A stretch of 64,000 nt of DNA, taken from Haliea alexandrii (GTDB lineage: Bacteria > Pseudomonadota > Gammaproteobacteria > Pseudomonadales > Halieaceae). A model generated the notes under the pieces. It did no database searches and was not told where the DNA came from. It worked only from the letters and a program-made list of their open reading frames with translations. Within the stretch, counting starts at the first letter, position 1. Every line of letters begins with the position of its first letter. This document shows positions 40,018-49,007 of this stretch, one piece after another. Position numbers and translations under genes: made by a program. The stretch covers positions 1,506,955-1,570,954 of the forward strand of contig NZ_RFLW01000001.1 of the NCBI RefSeq assembly GCF_003719295.1. Reading direction: 5' to 3'.

Positions 40018-40497
40018 ATGGCGCTTTTTTCCACGCCGGATCTGACTGATGCCGCCCCCGAGGCGTTGGTGATTGAATTGCAGTTCCGCGATTTTGGCGC
40101 TCATCCATGCTTTGCCGGACGGGCGGTCACGATCAAGTGCCACGAGGACAATTCGCTGGTGAAACAGGCCGTTGCCGAGCCCGGTGAGGCGCGGGTGCTG
40201 GTGGTGGACGGCGGCGGCTCACTGCGTCGCGCGCTGTTGGGCGACATGCTGGCGGAAGAGGCGGCGCGCAACGGCTGGAGCGGCCTGGTGATCAACGGCG
40301 CCGTGCGCGATGTGGACGAGATTGCCGCTACCCCGCTAGGCGTCAAGGCCCTCGGCGCGACGCCGTTGAAAACCGAGAAACGGGGAGAAGGGCAACGCGA
40401 TATCGCGCTGCATTTCGGCGGTGCACGTATCTCGCCCGGGGACTATGTCTACGCCGACAACAATGGCATCGTGATCAGCGCTGCACCACTCATCTAG
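40018..40497 (+). CDS. rraA: RraA-family protein (RNase E regulator or HMG/CHA aldolase-like)
   Basis: A 159-residue protein of the RraA fold. The ATG at 40018 has a perfect AGGAGG at 40008-40013 overlapping the preceding stop. Family segments are RALLGDMLAEEAARNGW near residue 67 and VINGAVRDVDEI near residue 91, with the Gly-rich VVDGGGS. In E. coli RraA inhibits RNase E; related proteins are metal-dependent aldolases. Length (E. coli 161) favours RraA itself, but coupling to an acyl-CoA dehydrogenase is unusual for it. Confidence 0.85.
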   Translation: MALFSTPDLTDAAPEALVIELQFRDFGAHPCFAGRAVTIKCHEDNSLVKQAVAEPGEARVLVVDGGGSLRRALLGDMLAEEAARNGWSGLVINGAVRDVDEIAATPLGVKALGATPLKTEKRGEGQRDIALHFGGARISPGDYVYADNNGIVISAAPLI

Positions 40498-40514
40498 GCG
40501 GTAAAACGCTCACT

Positions 40515-41366
40515 TCAGTCCAGCAGGCGCATGGAGAGGTCCAGGGCCCGGGTGTCCTTGGTGAGTGCCCCAATGGAGATAAAGTCGACACCGGTTTCCG
40601 CGACACTGCGCAATGTGGTTTCCGTGATGTTGCCAGACGCCTCCAGTTCCAGGCTTTTGGCCACCAGCGCCACCGCATCGCGCATGGCCTGCAGCGTGAA
40701 ATTATCGAGCATGACCCGGTCTGCGCCCGCCCCGATGGCCTGCTCCAATTCGGCCATGGTCTCCACTTCCACTTCCACTGGCTTGCCCGGAGCGACCTGG
40801 TGCGCTTCGCGCACGGCAGCGGCGATACCCCCGCAGGCGTTGATGTGGTTTTCCTTGATCAGAAAGGCGTCGTACAGGCCGATGCGGTGATTGTGGCAAC
40901 CGCCGCAGCGCACGGCGTACTTCTGTGCCTTGCGCAGTCCGGGAATGGTTTTGCGGGTATCCAGCAGGCGTACACCGGTGCCGGAGACCAGCGTGGCGTA
41001 GTGGTGGCAGCGGGTCGCGGTCCCGGATAACAGCTGCAGGAAATTCAGTGCGCTGCGCTCCGCGGTGAGCAGGGCGCGTGCGGGCCCGCGCACCGTGAAA
41101 AGGGTACTGCCAGCGGTAATCAGTTCCCCGTCTGTGCTGGACCACTCCGGTTGCAGGCCGGGGTCCACGGCGGCGAACACGGCGTCGACCCAGGCGCGCC
41201 CACAGAGTACGCCGTCCTCACGCGTGATGACGCGCGCCGTCGCTACCGCCGCGGCGGGAATCAGTGCCGCCGTGATATCGCCACCGCCCACGTCTTCCGC
41301 CAGCGCGGCGCGCACGTTGTCTTGTATATCGTTGTCAGTAAGCGCGGGCATAGGCTGTGCGTCCAT
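40515..41366 (-). CDS. nadC: Nicotinate-nucleotide pyrophosphorylase (quinolinate phosphoribosyltransferase)
   Basis: NadC converts quinolinate and PRPP to nicotinate mononucleotide in de novo NAD synthesis. The 283-residue protein from ATG 41366 has [14 protein letters not shown] near residue 27, [17 protein letters not shown] near residue 106, [19 protein letters not shown] near residue 134, KENHI near residue 169 and the phosphate-binding [12 protein letters not shown] near the C-terminus. These are all NadC signatures. The open frame extends upstream to 41543 but that part overlaps ampD. It is divergent from ampD, the arrangement seen in Pseudomonas and E. coli. Confidence 0.95.
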   Translation of the reverse strand: MDAQPMPALTDNDIQDNVRAALAEDVGGGDITAALIPAAAVATARVITREDGVLCGRAWVDAVFAAVDPGLQPEWSSTDGELITAGSTLFTVRGPARALLTAERSALNFLQLLSGTATRCHHYATLVSGTGVRLLDTRKTIPGLRKAQKYAVRCGGCHNHRIGLYDAFLIKENHINACGGIAAAVREAHQVAPGKPVEVEVETMAELEQAIGAGADRVMLDNFTLQAMRDAVALVAKSLELEASGNITETTLRSVAETGVDFISIGALTKDTRALDLSMRLLD

Positions 41367-41473
41367 AATGATTGAGCGGGAGAGAGCAGCGCGCAATTGT
41401 AGCAGCCCGCCGGCGGTGCGTTGAGCCCCCGCGGGGGCTGCATTATGATGGGCGCTCACGCAGTGGGGTTCGC

Positions 41474-42040
41474 ATGCGCTATACGCTCGATAGGGGTTGG
41501 GTCCAACAGGCGCGCGCAGTGCCCTCGCCGAACTGCGGACCACGCCCGCCTGGCACGGTTGTCGACCTGCTGGTGATCCACAATATTTCGTTGCCGCCGG
41601 GCTGCTTCGGTGGCGATGCGATTGAGCAGCTGTTTACCAACTGCCTGGACTGGACGGCGCACCCTTTCTACGCCGAGATCTGTGGGCTTGAGGTTTCCGC
41701 GCACTTCCTGATTCGCCGCTGTGGCGAGCTGGTGCAATTTGTCGCCACCGATTTGCGCGCCTGGCACGCCGGCCTGTCCTGCTGGCGTGATCGCGAGAAC
41801 TGCAATGACTTCAGCATCGGCGTCGAGCTGGAAGGGGCCGACGAGGTGCCCTATACCGACGCGCAATATGCAACGCTCGCGTCCCTCACCGATGCACTGA
41901 TCGCCTATTATCCCGGCTTGTGTCACGATCATCTCGCCGGCCACGCCGACATTGCGCCGGGGCGGAAAACGGACCCCGGCCCCGCTTTCGACTGGTCGCG
42001 CTATCGCGCCAGTCTGGCATCCGCAGGAGATACCGCATGA
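41474..42040 (+). CDS. ampD: 1,6-anhydro-N-acetylmuramyl-L-alanine amidase AmpD
   Basis: AmpD is a cytoplasmic Zn amidase that recycles peptidoglycan fragments and so keeps AmpR-dependent beta-lactamase induction low. From ATG 41474 it has 188 residues (E. coli 183). Zn ligands are visible in [10 protein letters not shown] near residue 35 and in [14 protein letters not shown] near residue 157 (His and Asp). [16 protein letters not shown] and FSIGVELEG are also typical. It overlaps ampE by ATGA. Confidence 0.95.
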   Translation: MRYTLDRGWVQQARAVPSPNCGPRPPGTVVDLLVIHNISLPPGCFGGDAIEQLFTNCLDWTAHPFYAEICGLEVSAHFLIRRCGELVQFVATDLRAWHAGLSCWRDRENCNDFSIGVELEGADEVPYTDAQYATLASLTDALIAYYPGLCHDHLAGHADIAPGRKTDPGPAFDWSRYRASLASAGDTA

Positions 42041-42876
42041 CCTTTCTCGCCCTGATCCTTGCGCTGGCGCTGCGACAATTGGGCGGCGCCGAGCCCTGGC
42101 TGCATCGCGACCACTGGTGGCAACAGTACCGCGAGCGAATTGCAGCGCATGGGCTGTTGGATGCGGTACAGCTGGTGTTGGTGGTGCTGCTGCCCGCGCT
42201 GCTGCTGAGCCTGTTACTGGCCGCCCTGGCACCACTGCTGTTCGGCTTGCCCTGGATAGTGCTCGCGGCCCTGGTGTTGCTGTTCAGCTTTGGTCGCGGT
42301 GACTTTCAGGCGCTGGTGGCACAGTACGGTGGCCACTGTGAACGCGGAAACGTGGAAACGGGTTGGCTCTATCTCTGTGATGCACTGGGGGCAGATGACC
42401 TGGCACTGGCTTCCGGCCCAGGCGAAATCGATGATGCCTATGCGCAGCTGCAGGGCCGACTGTTGTACGAAGGTTACCAGCGTTGGTTTGCCGTGGTGCT
42501 GCTGTTTACCGTGCTGGGGCCGGCCTGGGCCTTTGCCTACCGCCTGCTGCAATTGTATGCGCAGCAAGCCACCGGGCCGGGCGCCGCGCGCGTGCTGTTC
42601 GTAGTCGACTGGGTGCCTGCGCGACTGCTGGGGTTGACCTTCGCATTGGTCGGCAACTTTATGCATAGCCGTGACGCGATGCGCGATGCGTTAATGGATT
42701 CCTCGCGTGGCGCCAGCGCAATGCTGGGCGCTGTCGGCGCGGCAGCGGCGCAGACGGCGGCTGACGGGTTTGATGCGGTAACGGCGGCCGGTGAAGCGCG
42801 GGCACTGGGTGCACTGCTTGCGCGCAGCGCTGTGGTTTGGGTGCTGGTTATCGCACTGGTGGCCATTGCCGGCTGA
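42037..42876 (+). CDS. ampE: Inner-membrane regulatory protein AmpE
   Basis: A 279-residue polytopic protein with membrane segments near the N-terminus, at about residues 45-85, 150-170, 190-210 and at the C-terminus. Characteristic stretches are the N-terminal [24 protein letters not shown] near residue 83, and RVLFVVDWVPARLLGLTFAL near residue 187 (quoted in part: VDWVPARLLG). AmpE belongs to the CobD/CbiB-related family and always follows ampD; its molecular role is not settled. It starts inside the ampD stop (ATGA). Confidence 0.92.
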   Translation: MTFLALILALALRQLGGAEPWLHRDHWWQQYRERIAAHGLLDAVQLVLVVLLPALLLSLLLAALAPLLFGLPWIVLAALVLLFSFGRGDFQALVAQYGGHCERGNVETGWLYLCDALGADDLALASGPGEIDDAYAQLQGRLLYEGYQRWFAVVLLFTVLGPAWAFAYRLLQLYAQQATGPGAARVLFVVDWVPARLLGLTFALVGNFMHSRDAMRDALMDSSRGASAMLGAVGAAAAQTAADGFDAVTAAGEARALGALLARSAVVWVLVIALVAIAG

Positions 42877-42993
42877 TATCTGCCAGTCGGCTGGCGCGAT
42901 GCATCAGATGTGACCGCACAGGCGCAAACAGGCGCAGCAGCTGCTAGACTTCCGGTTAAACCCAGCGGAGTGCACTGAACGCCAGGTCTGCCT

Positions 42994-44574
42994 ATGCCGG
43001 AAGATATTCGCGCGGATACCACGCTACCCTCGGTATTTGCGCAGCTTACAGCCAGTCCGGCGCGTCGGGTGCGTGCGTTGACGCTGGTATTCCATCCCGA
43101 CGTTGCGCGCATAGGCGAGCGCGTACTGTTTCCGGGGGTGAGCCGCAAGGCGGCGGTCCTGGGGCGGCAGTCTCCCGCGTTTACCCGCGCAGGCAGCGCC
43201 AGTGGCGACCCCCTCGCTGACCCCTATATCAGCCGACAGGCGCTGCGCATCCAGTTTCACAAAGCGGGTGTCACCCTCACGCCCCTGCCCGGTGCCTGCC
43301 GCTGCCGCTTCAACGGGGAGTGGGCACAGGAGGCACGTGAGTTTTCCGCCGCGGACCTGCGCCGGGGCATCGTGCTGCAACTTGCTCACAGCGTCGTCCT
43401 GCTACTGCGCGAGCTGCCGGTTGCCGCTGGCGCATCATCATCGCGCGCGGCGTCGGCTGCCAACACAGACGACGAGCTGTGTGGCAGCAGCGATTATATG
43501 CAGGGCTTGCGTCGCGACATCGCACGGGTTGCCACTTGCGGCCTGGACGTGCTTATCCGCGGTGAAACCGGCAGCGGCAAGGAGCTGGTAGCGCGCGCCC
43601 TGCACGCGCAGAGTGAGCGAGCAGTCGGTCCGTTGGTGCCGGTGAACATGGCGGCGATTCCTGCGGGTGTAGCGGCTGCTGTGCTCTTTGGTAGCGCCCG
43701 TGGGGCGTTCACCGGTGCAGAGCGTAACAGTGTGGGTTATTTTCAGCAGGCGGAGGGTGGCAGCCTGTTTCTGGATGAAGTGGGAGATACACCGGAAGAG
43801 GTGCAACCACAGCTCTTGCGCGCCCTGCAGGAACGCGAGGTACAACCCGTGGGCGGGCCGCTGTGCACAGTGGACGTGCGGGTCATCTCGGCGACAGATG
43901 CGGCCCTGGACGGGCCCGATAGCCGCTTTCGCAGCGCCCTGCGACACCGGCTGGGTAGTGCGGAAATCCGCGTTGCTCCGCTGCGCGAACACCCTGAAGA
44001 CATCGGTGAATTGCTCTGCCTTTTCCTGCAGCGGGCCTGTGCGGAAACCGGCTCAATATCTGTATTGCCCACATCCTCGGAGGAACCGCTACGCATTGCC
44101 CGCTGGGCCGAGCTGTTTTACCACTGCCAGCGCCACGCCTGGCCCGGCAACGTGCGCGAGTTGAGCAATTGCGCACGTCAGCTTGTTCTGCATGCAGAGG
44201 ACGGCTTGCCCCCAGCGCTGGTGTGGCAGGAGGTGGCGGAGGGCGTGGCTGATACGCCGGTGGAGGAGCCAGCCTCAGCCCCGCTAGAACTCGGTGACGA
44301 CGCCCTGCGCGCCCTGCTCAAACAGGAGCGTTATGAGGTGAGCGCCGCAGCGCGGCGCGCGGGTATGAGTCGGCAGGCCCTGTATCGGCGACTGCCTTCG
44401 CTGGGCTTGCGGTTGGCCGCACAGGTGCCCGACGTGGAACTGGACGAAGCGCTTGCGCGCGCCGGGCAGGATATCACCGATGCTGCACGGGCCTTGCGTG
44501 TGTCGGCGATCGCGCTGCGCAGTCGACTGGCGCACCGTAGCGTTGCGCGGGCCGGGATGGATAGCGCCGATTGA
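42994..44574 (+). CDS. Sigma-54-dependent activator with FHA-like N-terminal domain
   Basis: A 526-residue bacterial enhancer-binding protein. The N-terminal 140 residues look like a forkhead-associated fold (AVLGRQSP, then DPYISRQALRIQF and CRFNGEW), though the usual SxxH histidine is absent. The AAA+ domain has Walker A GETGSGKE near residue 190, an intact GAFTGA loop near residue 238 that contacts sigma-54, and Walker B GGSLFLDEVGD near residue 253. NVRELSNCARQL and a Fis-type helix-turn-helix (VSAAARRAGMSRQALYRRL) follow, and a second HTH-like stretch ends the protein. It overlaps the kinase gene by four bases. Targets are unknown. Confidence 0.88.
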   Translation: MPEDIRADTTLPSVFAQLTASPARRVRALTLVFHPDVARIGERVLFPGVSRKAAVLGRQSPAFTRAGSASGDPLADPYISRQALRIQFHKAGVTLTPLPGACRCRFNGEWAQEAREFSAADLRRGIVLQLAHSVVLLLRELPVAAGASSSRAASAANTDDELCGSSDYMQGLRRDIARVATCGLDVLIRGETGSGKELVARALHAQSERAVGPLVPVNMAAIPAGVAAAVLFGSARGAFTGAERNSVGYFQQAEGGSLFLDEVGDTPEEVQPQLLRALQEREVQPVGGPLCTVDVRVISATDAALDGPDSRFRSALRHRLGSAEIRVAPLREHPEDIGELLCLFLQRACAETGSISVLPTSSEEPLRIARWAELFYHCQRHAWPGNVRELSNCARQLVLHAEDGLPPALVWQEVAEGVADTPVEEPASAPLELGDDALRALLKQERYEVSAAARRAGMSRQALYRRLPSLGLRLAAQVPDVELDEALARAGQDITDAARALRVSAIALRSRLAHRSVARAGMDSAD

Positions 44575-45992
44575 GGGGCGCCGATCGCATCGGGCCTTAC
44601 CGCATCCTCCGGCTTATCCGGCGCGGCGGTCAGGGTTCGGTATTTCTGGGTGTTGATGAACGCCTGGGTCGACGTATCGTCGCCAAGATACACGCGCTGC
44701 CAGCAGAGCCGGCGCGCAGCCGCAAAGTCCTGCGCGAGGCTCAGGCCGTCGCCGCTTTGGACAGCTCGCGTGTGGTCAAAATGCACGATGTAATCGTTGG
44801 CGATACGCATCTTGCCATGATCATGGAATACGTGCCCGGGTGCGACCTGGAGGAGCTGCTCGCTGAGCGGGAACTCTCCCTTGCCAGTATTCTGATTGTG
44901 GCCAGTGACGTGGCAGCGGCGATCGCTGCGGGTCGCCAGCGCGGTATCGTGCACGGGGACATCAAACCCGGGAATGTGCTGGTCACGGCGGAAGGGCGTG
45001 TCAAGCTGACCGACTTTGGTCTCGCAGCGGAACAGGGCTCTGTCGCGACGGCACGTGGCAGCCTCTCCTGTATTTCGCCCGAGCAGTTGTTGGGCAAGCC
45101 GCAGGATGTTCGCTCGGATCTGTTTGCCCTGGGTTGCCTGCTCTATCGCCTGGTAGCGGGTCGCCATCCCTTTCAGGGGCGTCACGGTCTGGATGCGGAT
45201 GCCCTGTTGCACGGAGCTGCGCCGCCTTTGCCGGCGGCGCTGCCGGATGGCGCCTCGGTGCCCAGTGGCATGGTGCCGCTGGTCGCAAGCCTGTTGGCGG
45301 AGAATCCTGAAGACAGGCCCTCGAATACGCACGCGGTGCGACGTCAACTACAGGCGATGGCGGCGGCACAACCACGGCAGTTGCGCTCGCCGTTGCGCGA
45401 TGAAGCCGAGCTGTATTTCCGTCAGGAGGTCAGTGACGATCTGCCCCTGCAGATTCCCCGCAGCCTCAGCCGGCAGGCGCGCTCCCGCATGCCGCCGCGG
45501 CCGGGTGAATGGGCGGTATTCGGTTTTGGCCGGTATTGGCGGCGGCGGCACTGGCTCACGGCGGCTGCTTCACTGGCCTGCGCGCTAGCGGTTGTGCTGT
45601 TTGCGCTCTGGCCCCGTGACCAGCGGCTTGCGGTGCCGCGGCCGCTGGTTGTGCTAGAGCCCGCGCACGCCGCACTGCCGGGGACTGATGGTGTTGAGGG
45701 CCTGCTGGTGACCTTGCGCGAACAAATGCTGGCCGTGCGGCCGGGGCTGCTGTTCCAGGGAGAATCGGCGCCGTTCTACCCCAGCACGCTTGACCCTACC
45801 CGGCGACCGCCGGAGGAAACGCTGCAGATCACGCTGCACTGTTCTCCGGCGCTGTGCGTCCTGGGCCTTGAGCGGGAACGTGGCGGGGCGTACCGCTACC
45901 GGCAGGCGCTGGTGCCGCAGGGATCGCCCGCACATCGTTGGCAGGAGCTGACTGGCAGGGCCGTAGCGGAGTTGTTCGCTGCCGACCCCTGA
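44571..45992 (+). CDS. Membrane Ser/Thr protein kinase (Hanks type, non-RD)
   Basis: A 473-residue eukaryote-like kinase. Translation starts at TTG within TTGA, overlapping the activator stop, so the two are coupled. Kinase elements: glycine loop IRRGGQGSVFLG near residue 16, ATP lysine in RRIVAKI (K39), catalytic HGDIKPGN near residue 127 (HGD where most have HRD) and DFG in LTDFGLA near residue 145. One membrane helix (about 327-347) leads to a roughly 125-residue periplasmic domain without recognised repeats. It probably phosphorylates the FHA-like activator or a partner in response to an envelope signal; this is inference. Confidence 0.9.
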   Translation: MRGADRIGPYRILRLIRRGGQGSVFLGVDERLGRRIVAKIHALPAEPARSRKVLREAQAVAALDSSRVVKMHDVIVGDTHLAMIMEYVPGCDLEELLAERELSLASILIVASDVAAAIAAGRQRGIVHGDIKPGNVLVTAEGRVKLTDFGLAAEQGSVATARGSLSCISPEQLLGKPQDVRSDLFALGCLLYRLVAGRHPFQGRHGLDADALLHGAAPPLPAALPDGASVPSGMVPLVASLLAENPEDRPSNTHAVRRQLQAMAAAQPRQLRSPLRDEAELYFRQEVSDDLPLQIPRSLSRQARSRMPPRPGEWAVFGFGRYWRRRHWLTAAASLACALAVVLFALWPRDQRLAVPRPLVVLEPAHAALPGTDGVEGLLVTLREQMLAVRPGLLFQGESAPFYPSTLDPTRRPPEETLQITLHCSPALCVLGLERERGGAYRYRQALVPQGSPAHRWQELTGRAVAELFAADP

Positions 45993-45993
45993 T

Positions 45994-46917
45994 TCAGTCG
46001 GGTTGCGGCATAGCTGTCTTCGCTGTGCGCAGGGCGGCGAGCATGGCGCTGTTATGCGGTACGGCAAGGCCCAGCCTGTCTGCTGTTGCGACGAGGAAGG
46101 CGGTGAGGTAGTCGATCTCTGTGCGGCGCCCGGCGAGGACATCCTGAAGCATGGAGGAGCGGTTGTGTGCGGTGGCGGCAACCACCTCCATCACCGACGG
46201 ATACAGGTTGGACACCGCTTCGTGCTGACCCGCCGCCTCGCCAACGGCGGCAATTTCCAGGCACAGGTCCTGCACCTGATCGGTGAGCGCGCTGTCGTCC
46301 GCGAGCAGCCCGTTGCGGCAGCGATATAGTGCTGTGAGCGGGTTGATTGCGCAGTTGATGGCAAACTTGCGCCACAGGATGGTGTCGATATTCGCTGCCC
46401 AGCGGCAATCTGCATCCAGTGCCTGCCAGTCTCTGAACCACGTGGGTGGGCGCGTCAGGCCTCCGCTGCCGAGCCAGGTGGTTCCCCGTCCGGCGCGACG
46501 TACGCAGTCGCCGCCTTCGCGGAACGCTCCCTCGGTGGTGCTGCCGCTGAATACGGTAAGCTGCGGCCACTGCGCGCTGATGCGCTGCTGGTATCCGAGG
46601 CCGTTGGCGAGCAGCAGAACAACGGCGCCCTTGGCCAGGCGCGGCTGCACGCTGGTGAGCGCTGCAAGCAGGTCGTAGGCCTTGGTGCACACCAGCAGAT
46701 AATGAATGGGTTCGGGGCCTGCGGCAGGGCCTGCCTCGAATGTGTGCGCGCGACTGTGCTCGCCTTCCTGCAGGCGTATGTGCCGGGTGCCGTTATCCGG
46801 CGCCGCATGCCCCTCTCGCAGCAGCAGGGAACAGCGAATGCCGGCCTCCTGAAACAGGCAGGCGAACAGGCTGCCGATGGCGCCGGCGCCAAGGATATGC
46901 CAGTGGCGCTCGCGCAT
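45994..46917 (-). CDS. Ketopantoate reductase-like protein (ApbA/PanE family)
   Basis: A 307-residue NADPH-dependent oxidoreductase that may reduce 2-dehydropantoate to pantoate for CoA synthesis. The ATG at 46917 is preferred over a TTG at 46941. The dinucleotide motif HILGAGAIGSLFACLFQEAG starts at residue 7, and the C-terminal domain has WRKFAINCAINPLTALY near residue 182 with the catalytic Lys and Asn, and GRRTEIDYL near residue 270. It converges on the kinase gene. panE-like genes have many paralogues, so pantoate synthesis is likely but not certain. Confidence 0.85.
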   Translation of the reverse strand: MRERHWHILGAGAIGSLFACLFQEAGIRCSLLLREGHAAPDNGTRHIRLQEGEHSRAHTFEAGPAAGPEPIHYLLVCTKAYDLLAALTSVQPRLAKGAVVLLLANGLGYQQRISAQWPQLTVFSGSTTEGAFREGGDCVRRAGRGTTWLGSGGLTRPPTWFRDWQALDADCRWAANIDTILWRKFAINCAINPLTALYRCRNGLLADDSALTDQVQDLCLEIAAVGEAAGQHEAVSNLYPSVMEVVAATAHNRSSMLQDVLAGRRTEIDYLTAFLVATADRLGLAVPHNSAMLAALRTAKTAMPQPD

Positions 46918-47002
46918 ATTAGCGGTGTGCGGGGATTGCAATGCGGTGCCGGCCGATTACCATGTTGGTCCTGTCTTATCGCCTGAATTGGGGAAATGCA
47001 CT

Positions 47003-47485
47003 ATGCCATCTTTCGACGTTGTATCGGAAGTCGACCTGCACCAGTTGACCAACGCCGTGGATCAAGCCTCGCGCGTTGTTGCCAACCGCTTCGACTTCAA
47101 GGGTATCGATGCCGGTTTCGAACGCGACGGGCACACTGTCGCGCTGCATGCGGAGGTGGAATTCCAGCTGGCGCAGATGGAGGACATGTTGCGCAGTGCG
47201 TTGATCAAGTGCGACATCGACCCGCAAGCCATGGATGTGGGTGACGCGGTTGCCAGTGGCAAGGCGGTGCGACAGACCGTGACCTTGCGCAACGGGCTTG
47301 ACAGCCAGCAGTGCAAATCCATCGTCAAGCAGCTGAAGGAAGCAAAGCTCAAGGTACAGGCACAAGTGCAGGGCGATCAGGTGCGGGTTACAGGCAAGAA
47401 ACGTGACGACCTGCAGCAGGCCATTGCGCTGCTGCGTGAATGCGACATCGACCTCCCGCTGCAGTTCACCAACTTCCGCGATTGA
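47003..47485 (+). CDS. yajQ: YajQ family nucleotide-binding protein
   Basis: A 160-residue cytoplasmic protein of the DUF520/YajQ family. The start MPSFDVVSEVDLHQLTNAVD and the segment ASRVVANRFDFKGID are nearly invariant in the family, as is the C-terminal LPLQFTNFRD. Homologues have been reported to bind cyclic di-GMP (in Xanthomonas) or RNA/nucleotides; function here is open. GGGGA lies upstream of the ATG. It is divergent from the panE-like gene and convergent with the thiamine operon. Confidence 0.93.
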   Translation: MPSFDVVSEVDLHQLTNAVDQASRVVANRFDFKGIDAGFERDGHTVALHAEVEFQLAQMEDMLRSALIKCDIDPQAMDVGDAVASGKAVRQTVTLRNGLDSQQCKSIVKQLKEAKLKVQAQVQGDQVRVTGKKRDDLQQAIALLRECDIDLPLQFTNFRD

Positions 47486-47526
47486 TGCGAGGCTGCTTCT
47501 GGCGCTGAATCGTCCGGCGCTGCCGC

Positions 47527-48387
47527 TCAGTGGGCCTCGGTAGCGTCGATGCACTGCGCAAGACGAGACTGTTTTTCCACCAGTGACGCGGCAGCAGGGT
47601 CGGTCGCAGTTTCGATGTGCCAGAGTAATTCCAGATAGCGGTAGCCGCACTCAAACAGATTCAGGCGTTGCCAGTCCGGCGCCGCAGGCGCGGTGTGCAG
47701 GTAGCCTGTCAGCAGCGCGTGGCGTGCCGGACCGTCGAGCTCATCGCCCGCGCACACCGCGGCGAGGTCGAACCATACGGGGCCGGTGGCGGCATATTCC
47801 CAGTCGATTGCCCACAGCTCACCGCCACTGATAACGCGGTTGGCGCGTAACAGGTCGTTGTGACAAAGCCCTTGCGGGCCCGTGTTTTCGAGCCGGTTGA
47901 GCAGCGGTCCTACGCGTGCCGCCAGTGCTTGCAGCTGCTGCCAGGTGCCGGGCTGTACAGAGCGCACGGCGCTGGCAGCAGCCTCGCAGCGCGCGGCCAG
48001 TGTCGGCCCTGGTGCGAGTTGCGGCAATGCGTGGATGCGACGCAGCAGGGCGCCCACTGTCGTCAGGTTCTCCGCAACGTTCGTATCAGGGCACAGGTAG
48101 TCGCACACGAGCACGCCGGCTTTGGTGTCGAGATGGCGCGGTGCGGGCGCGAGACCGGCACTGTGGGCCAGGGCCAGCGCCTGCCATTCGGTGCGCTGCC
48201 ATGCGGGGTTTGCGGCCAGTTTTTTGCCCGCGAGCCGCAACGCAAACCGCCGGCTATCGCTGGCTATGAGATAGCTGTGATTGTTCAGGCCACAACCCAG
48301 TTGTCGCAGCGGGCGTGGCGCGGTGTGCAGATCCTCGACCCGCCATTCACGCCAGGTCTGCAGAGCCCGGTTCAGCCGCTCGTACAT
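47527..48387 (-). CDS. Thiamine kinase-like aminoglycoside/choline phosphotransferase
   Basis: A 286-residue kinase of the APH/choline kinase fold, the last gene of the thiamine operon. Motifs are GLNNHSYLIASDSRRFALRL near residue 30 (nucleotide loop and Lys region), the catalytic LCHNDLLRANRVI near residue 174 and metal-binding WAIDWEYAATGP near residue 192. E. coli ThiK shares this fold and phosphorylates salvaged thiamine. The ATG at 48387 overlaps the transporter gene by 16 bases; the frame is open far upstream, to 49122, through two other genes, which is ignored. Thiamine as substrate is inferred from the riboswitch and neighbours. Confidence 0.8.
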   Translation of the reverse strand: MYERLNRALQTWREWRVEDLHTAPRPLRQLGCGLNNHSYLIASDSRRFALRLAGKKLAANPAWQRTEWQALALAHSAGLAPAPRHLDTKAGVLVCDYLCPDTNVAENLTTVGALLRRIHALPQLAPGPTLAARCEAAASAVRSVQPGTWQQLQALAARVGPLLNRLENTGPQGLCHNDLLRANRVISGGELWAIDWEYAATGPVWFDLAAVCAGDELDGPARHALLTGYLHTAPAAPDWQRLNLFECGYRYLELLWHIETATDPAAASLVEKQSRLAQCIDATEAH

Positions 48388-49007
48388 TGCAGTAGGTATT
48401 GCTTGCGCCACTGTCGGTAGCCGAAAACGACGATAACCAGATACACAGCGAACAGTGCGGCGGTGAGAAACAGCCCGCGCTCGAGATAGAGGTAAATGGA
48501 AACGCTGTCTATCACCAGCCAGTACAGCCAGTTCTCCAGCAGTTTTCTCGCCACCATCCACGTGGTGAGAATGCTGCCCCAGGTGGTAAATGAATCCACA
48601 TAGGGCAACATCGCATCCGTGTGGCGTTCCAGAAGAAAGCCGCTGGTCGCGCTGGCAACCAGGATTGCGGCAACAGCCAGCAGGTGATGGCGCAGGGGCC
48701 ATGTGCCGATGGGCAGTGGCTGCAGGGACGCCGCCGCTGGTGCGCTGGCGCCGCCACGCCACTGATACCAGCCGTAGAGTGCCATCGCCAGATAGTACAC
48801 CTGCAACGCGGACTCCATCAGCAGCCCGACCTGCCAGAACAGCCACAGGAAAATGGCTGTGCTGGCGAAGGCTGCATACCAGCACCACAGGCTCTCGCGG
48901 ACGGCCAGCAGCAGGTAGGCAATGCCCAGCGCCACAGCGGCTAGCTCCCACCCCGAAAGGTTGGCGGCAGCGGCGGTCAGCTGTGCGAGCCAGGCGTCGG
49001 TTGTCAT
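48372..49007 (-). CDS. pnuT: PnuC-family transporter, probably thiamine-specific (PnuT)
   Basis: A 211-residue inner-membrane facilitator with seven likely helices. The WELAAVALGIAYLLLAVRES start, LFWQVGLLMESALQVYYLAM near residue 54 with YGWYQWRGG after it, and the C-terminal YLVIVVFGYRQW fit the PnuC family, which trap vitamins after phosphorylation. The family includes PnuC (nicotinamide riboside), PnuX (riboflavin) and PnuT (thiamine). Membership in a TPP-riboswitch operon next to a kinase points to thiamine. Its ATG overlaps the YkoF gene stop (ATGA). Confidence 0.85.
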   Translation of the reverse strand: MTTDAWLAQLTAAAANLSGWELAAVALGIAYLLLAVRESLWCWYAAFASTAIFLWLFWQVGLLMESALQVYYLAMALYGWYQWRGGASAPAAASLQPLPIGTWPLRHHLLAVAAILVASATSGFLLERHTDAMLPYVDSFTTWGSILTTWMVARKLLENWLYWLVIDSVSIYLYLERGLFLTAALFAVYLVIVVFGYRQWRKQYLLQCTSG

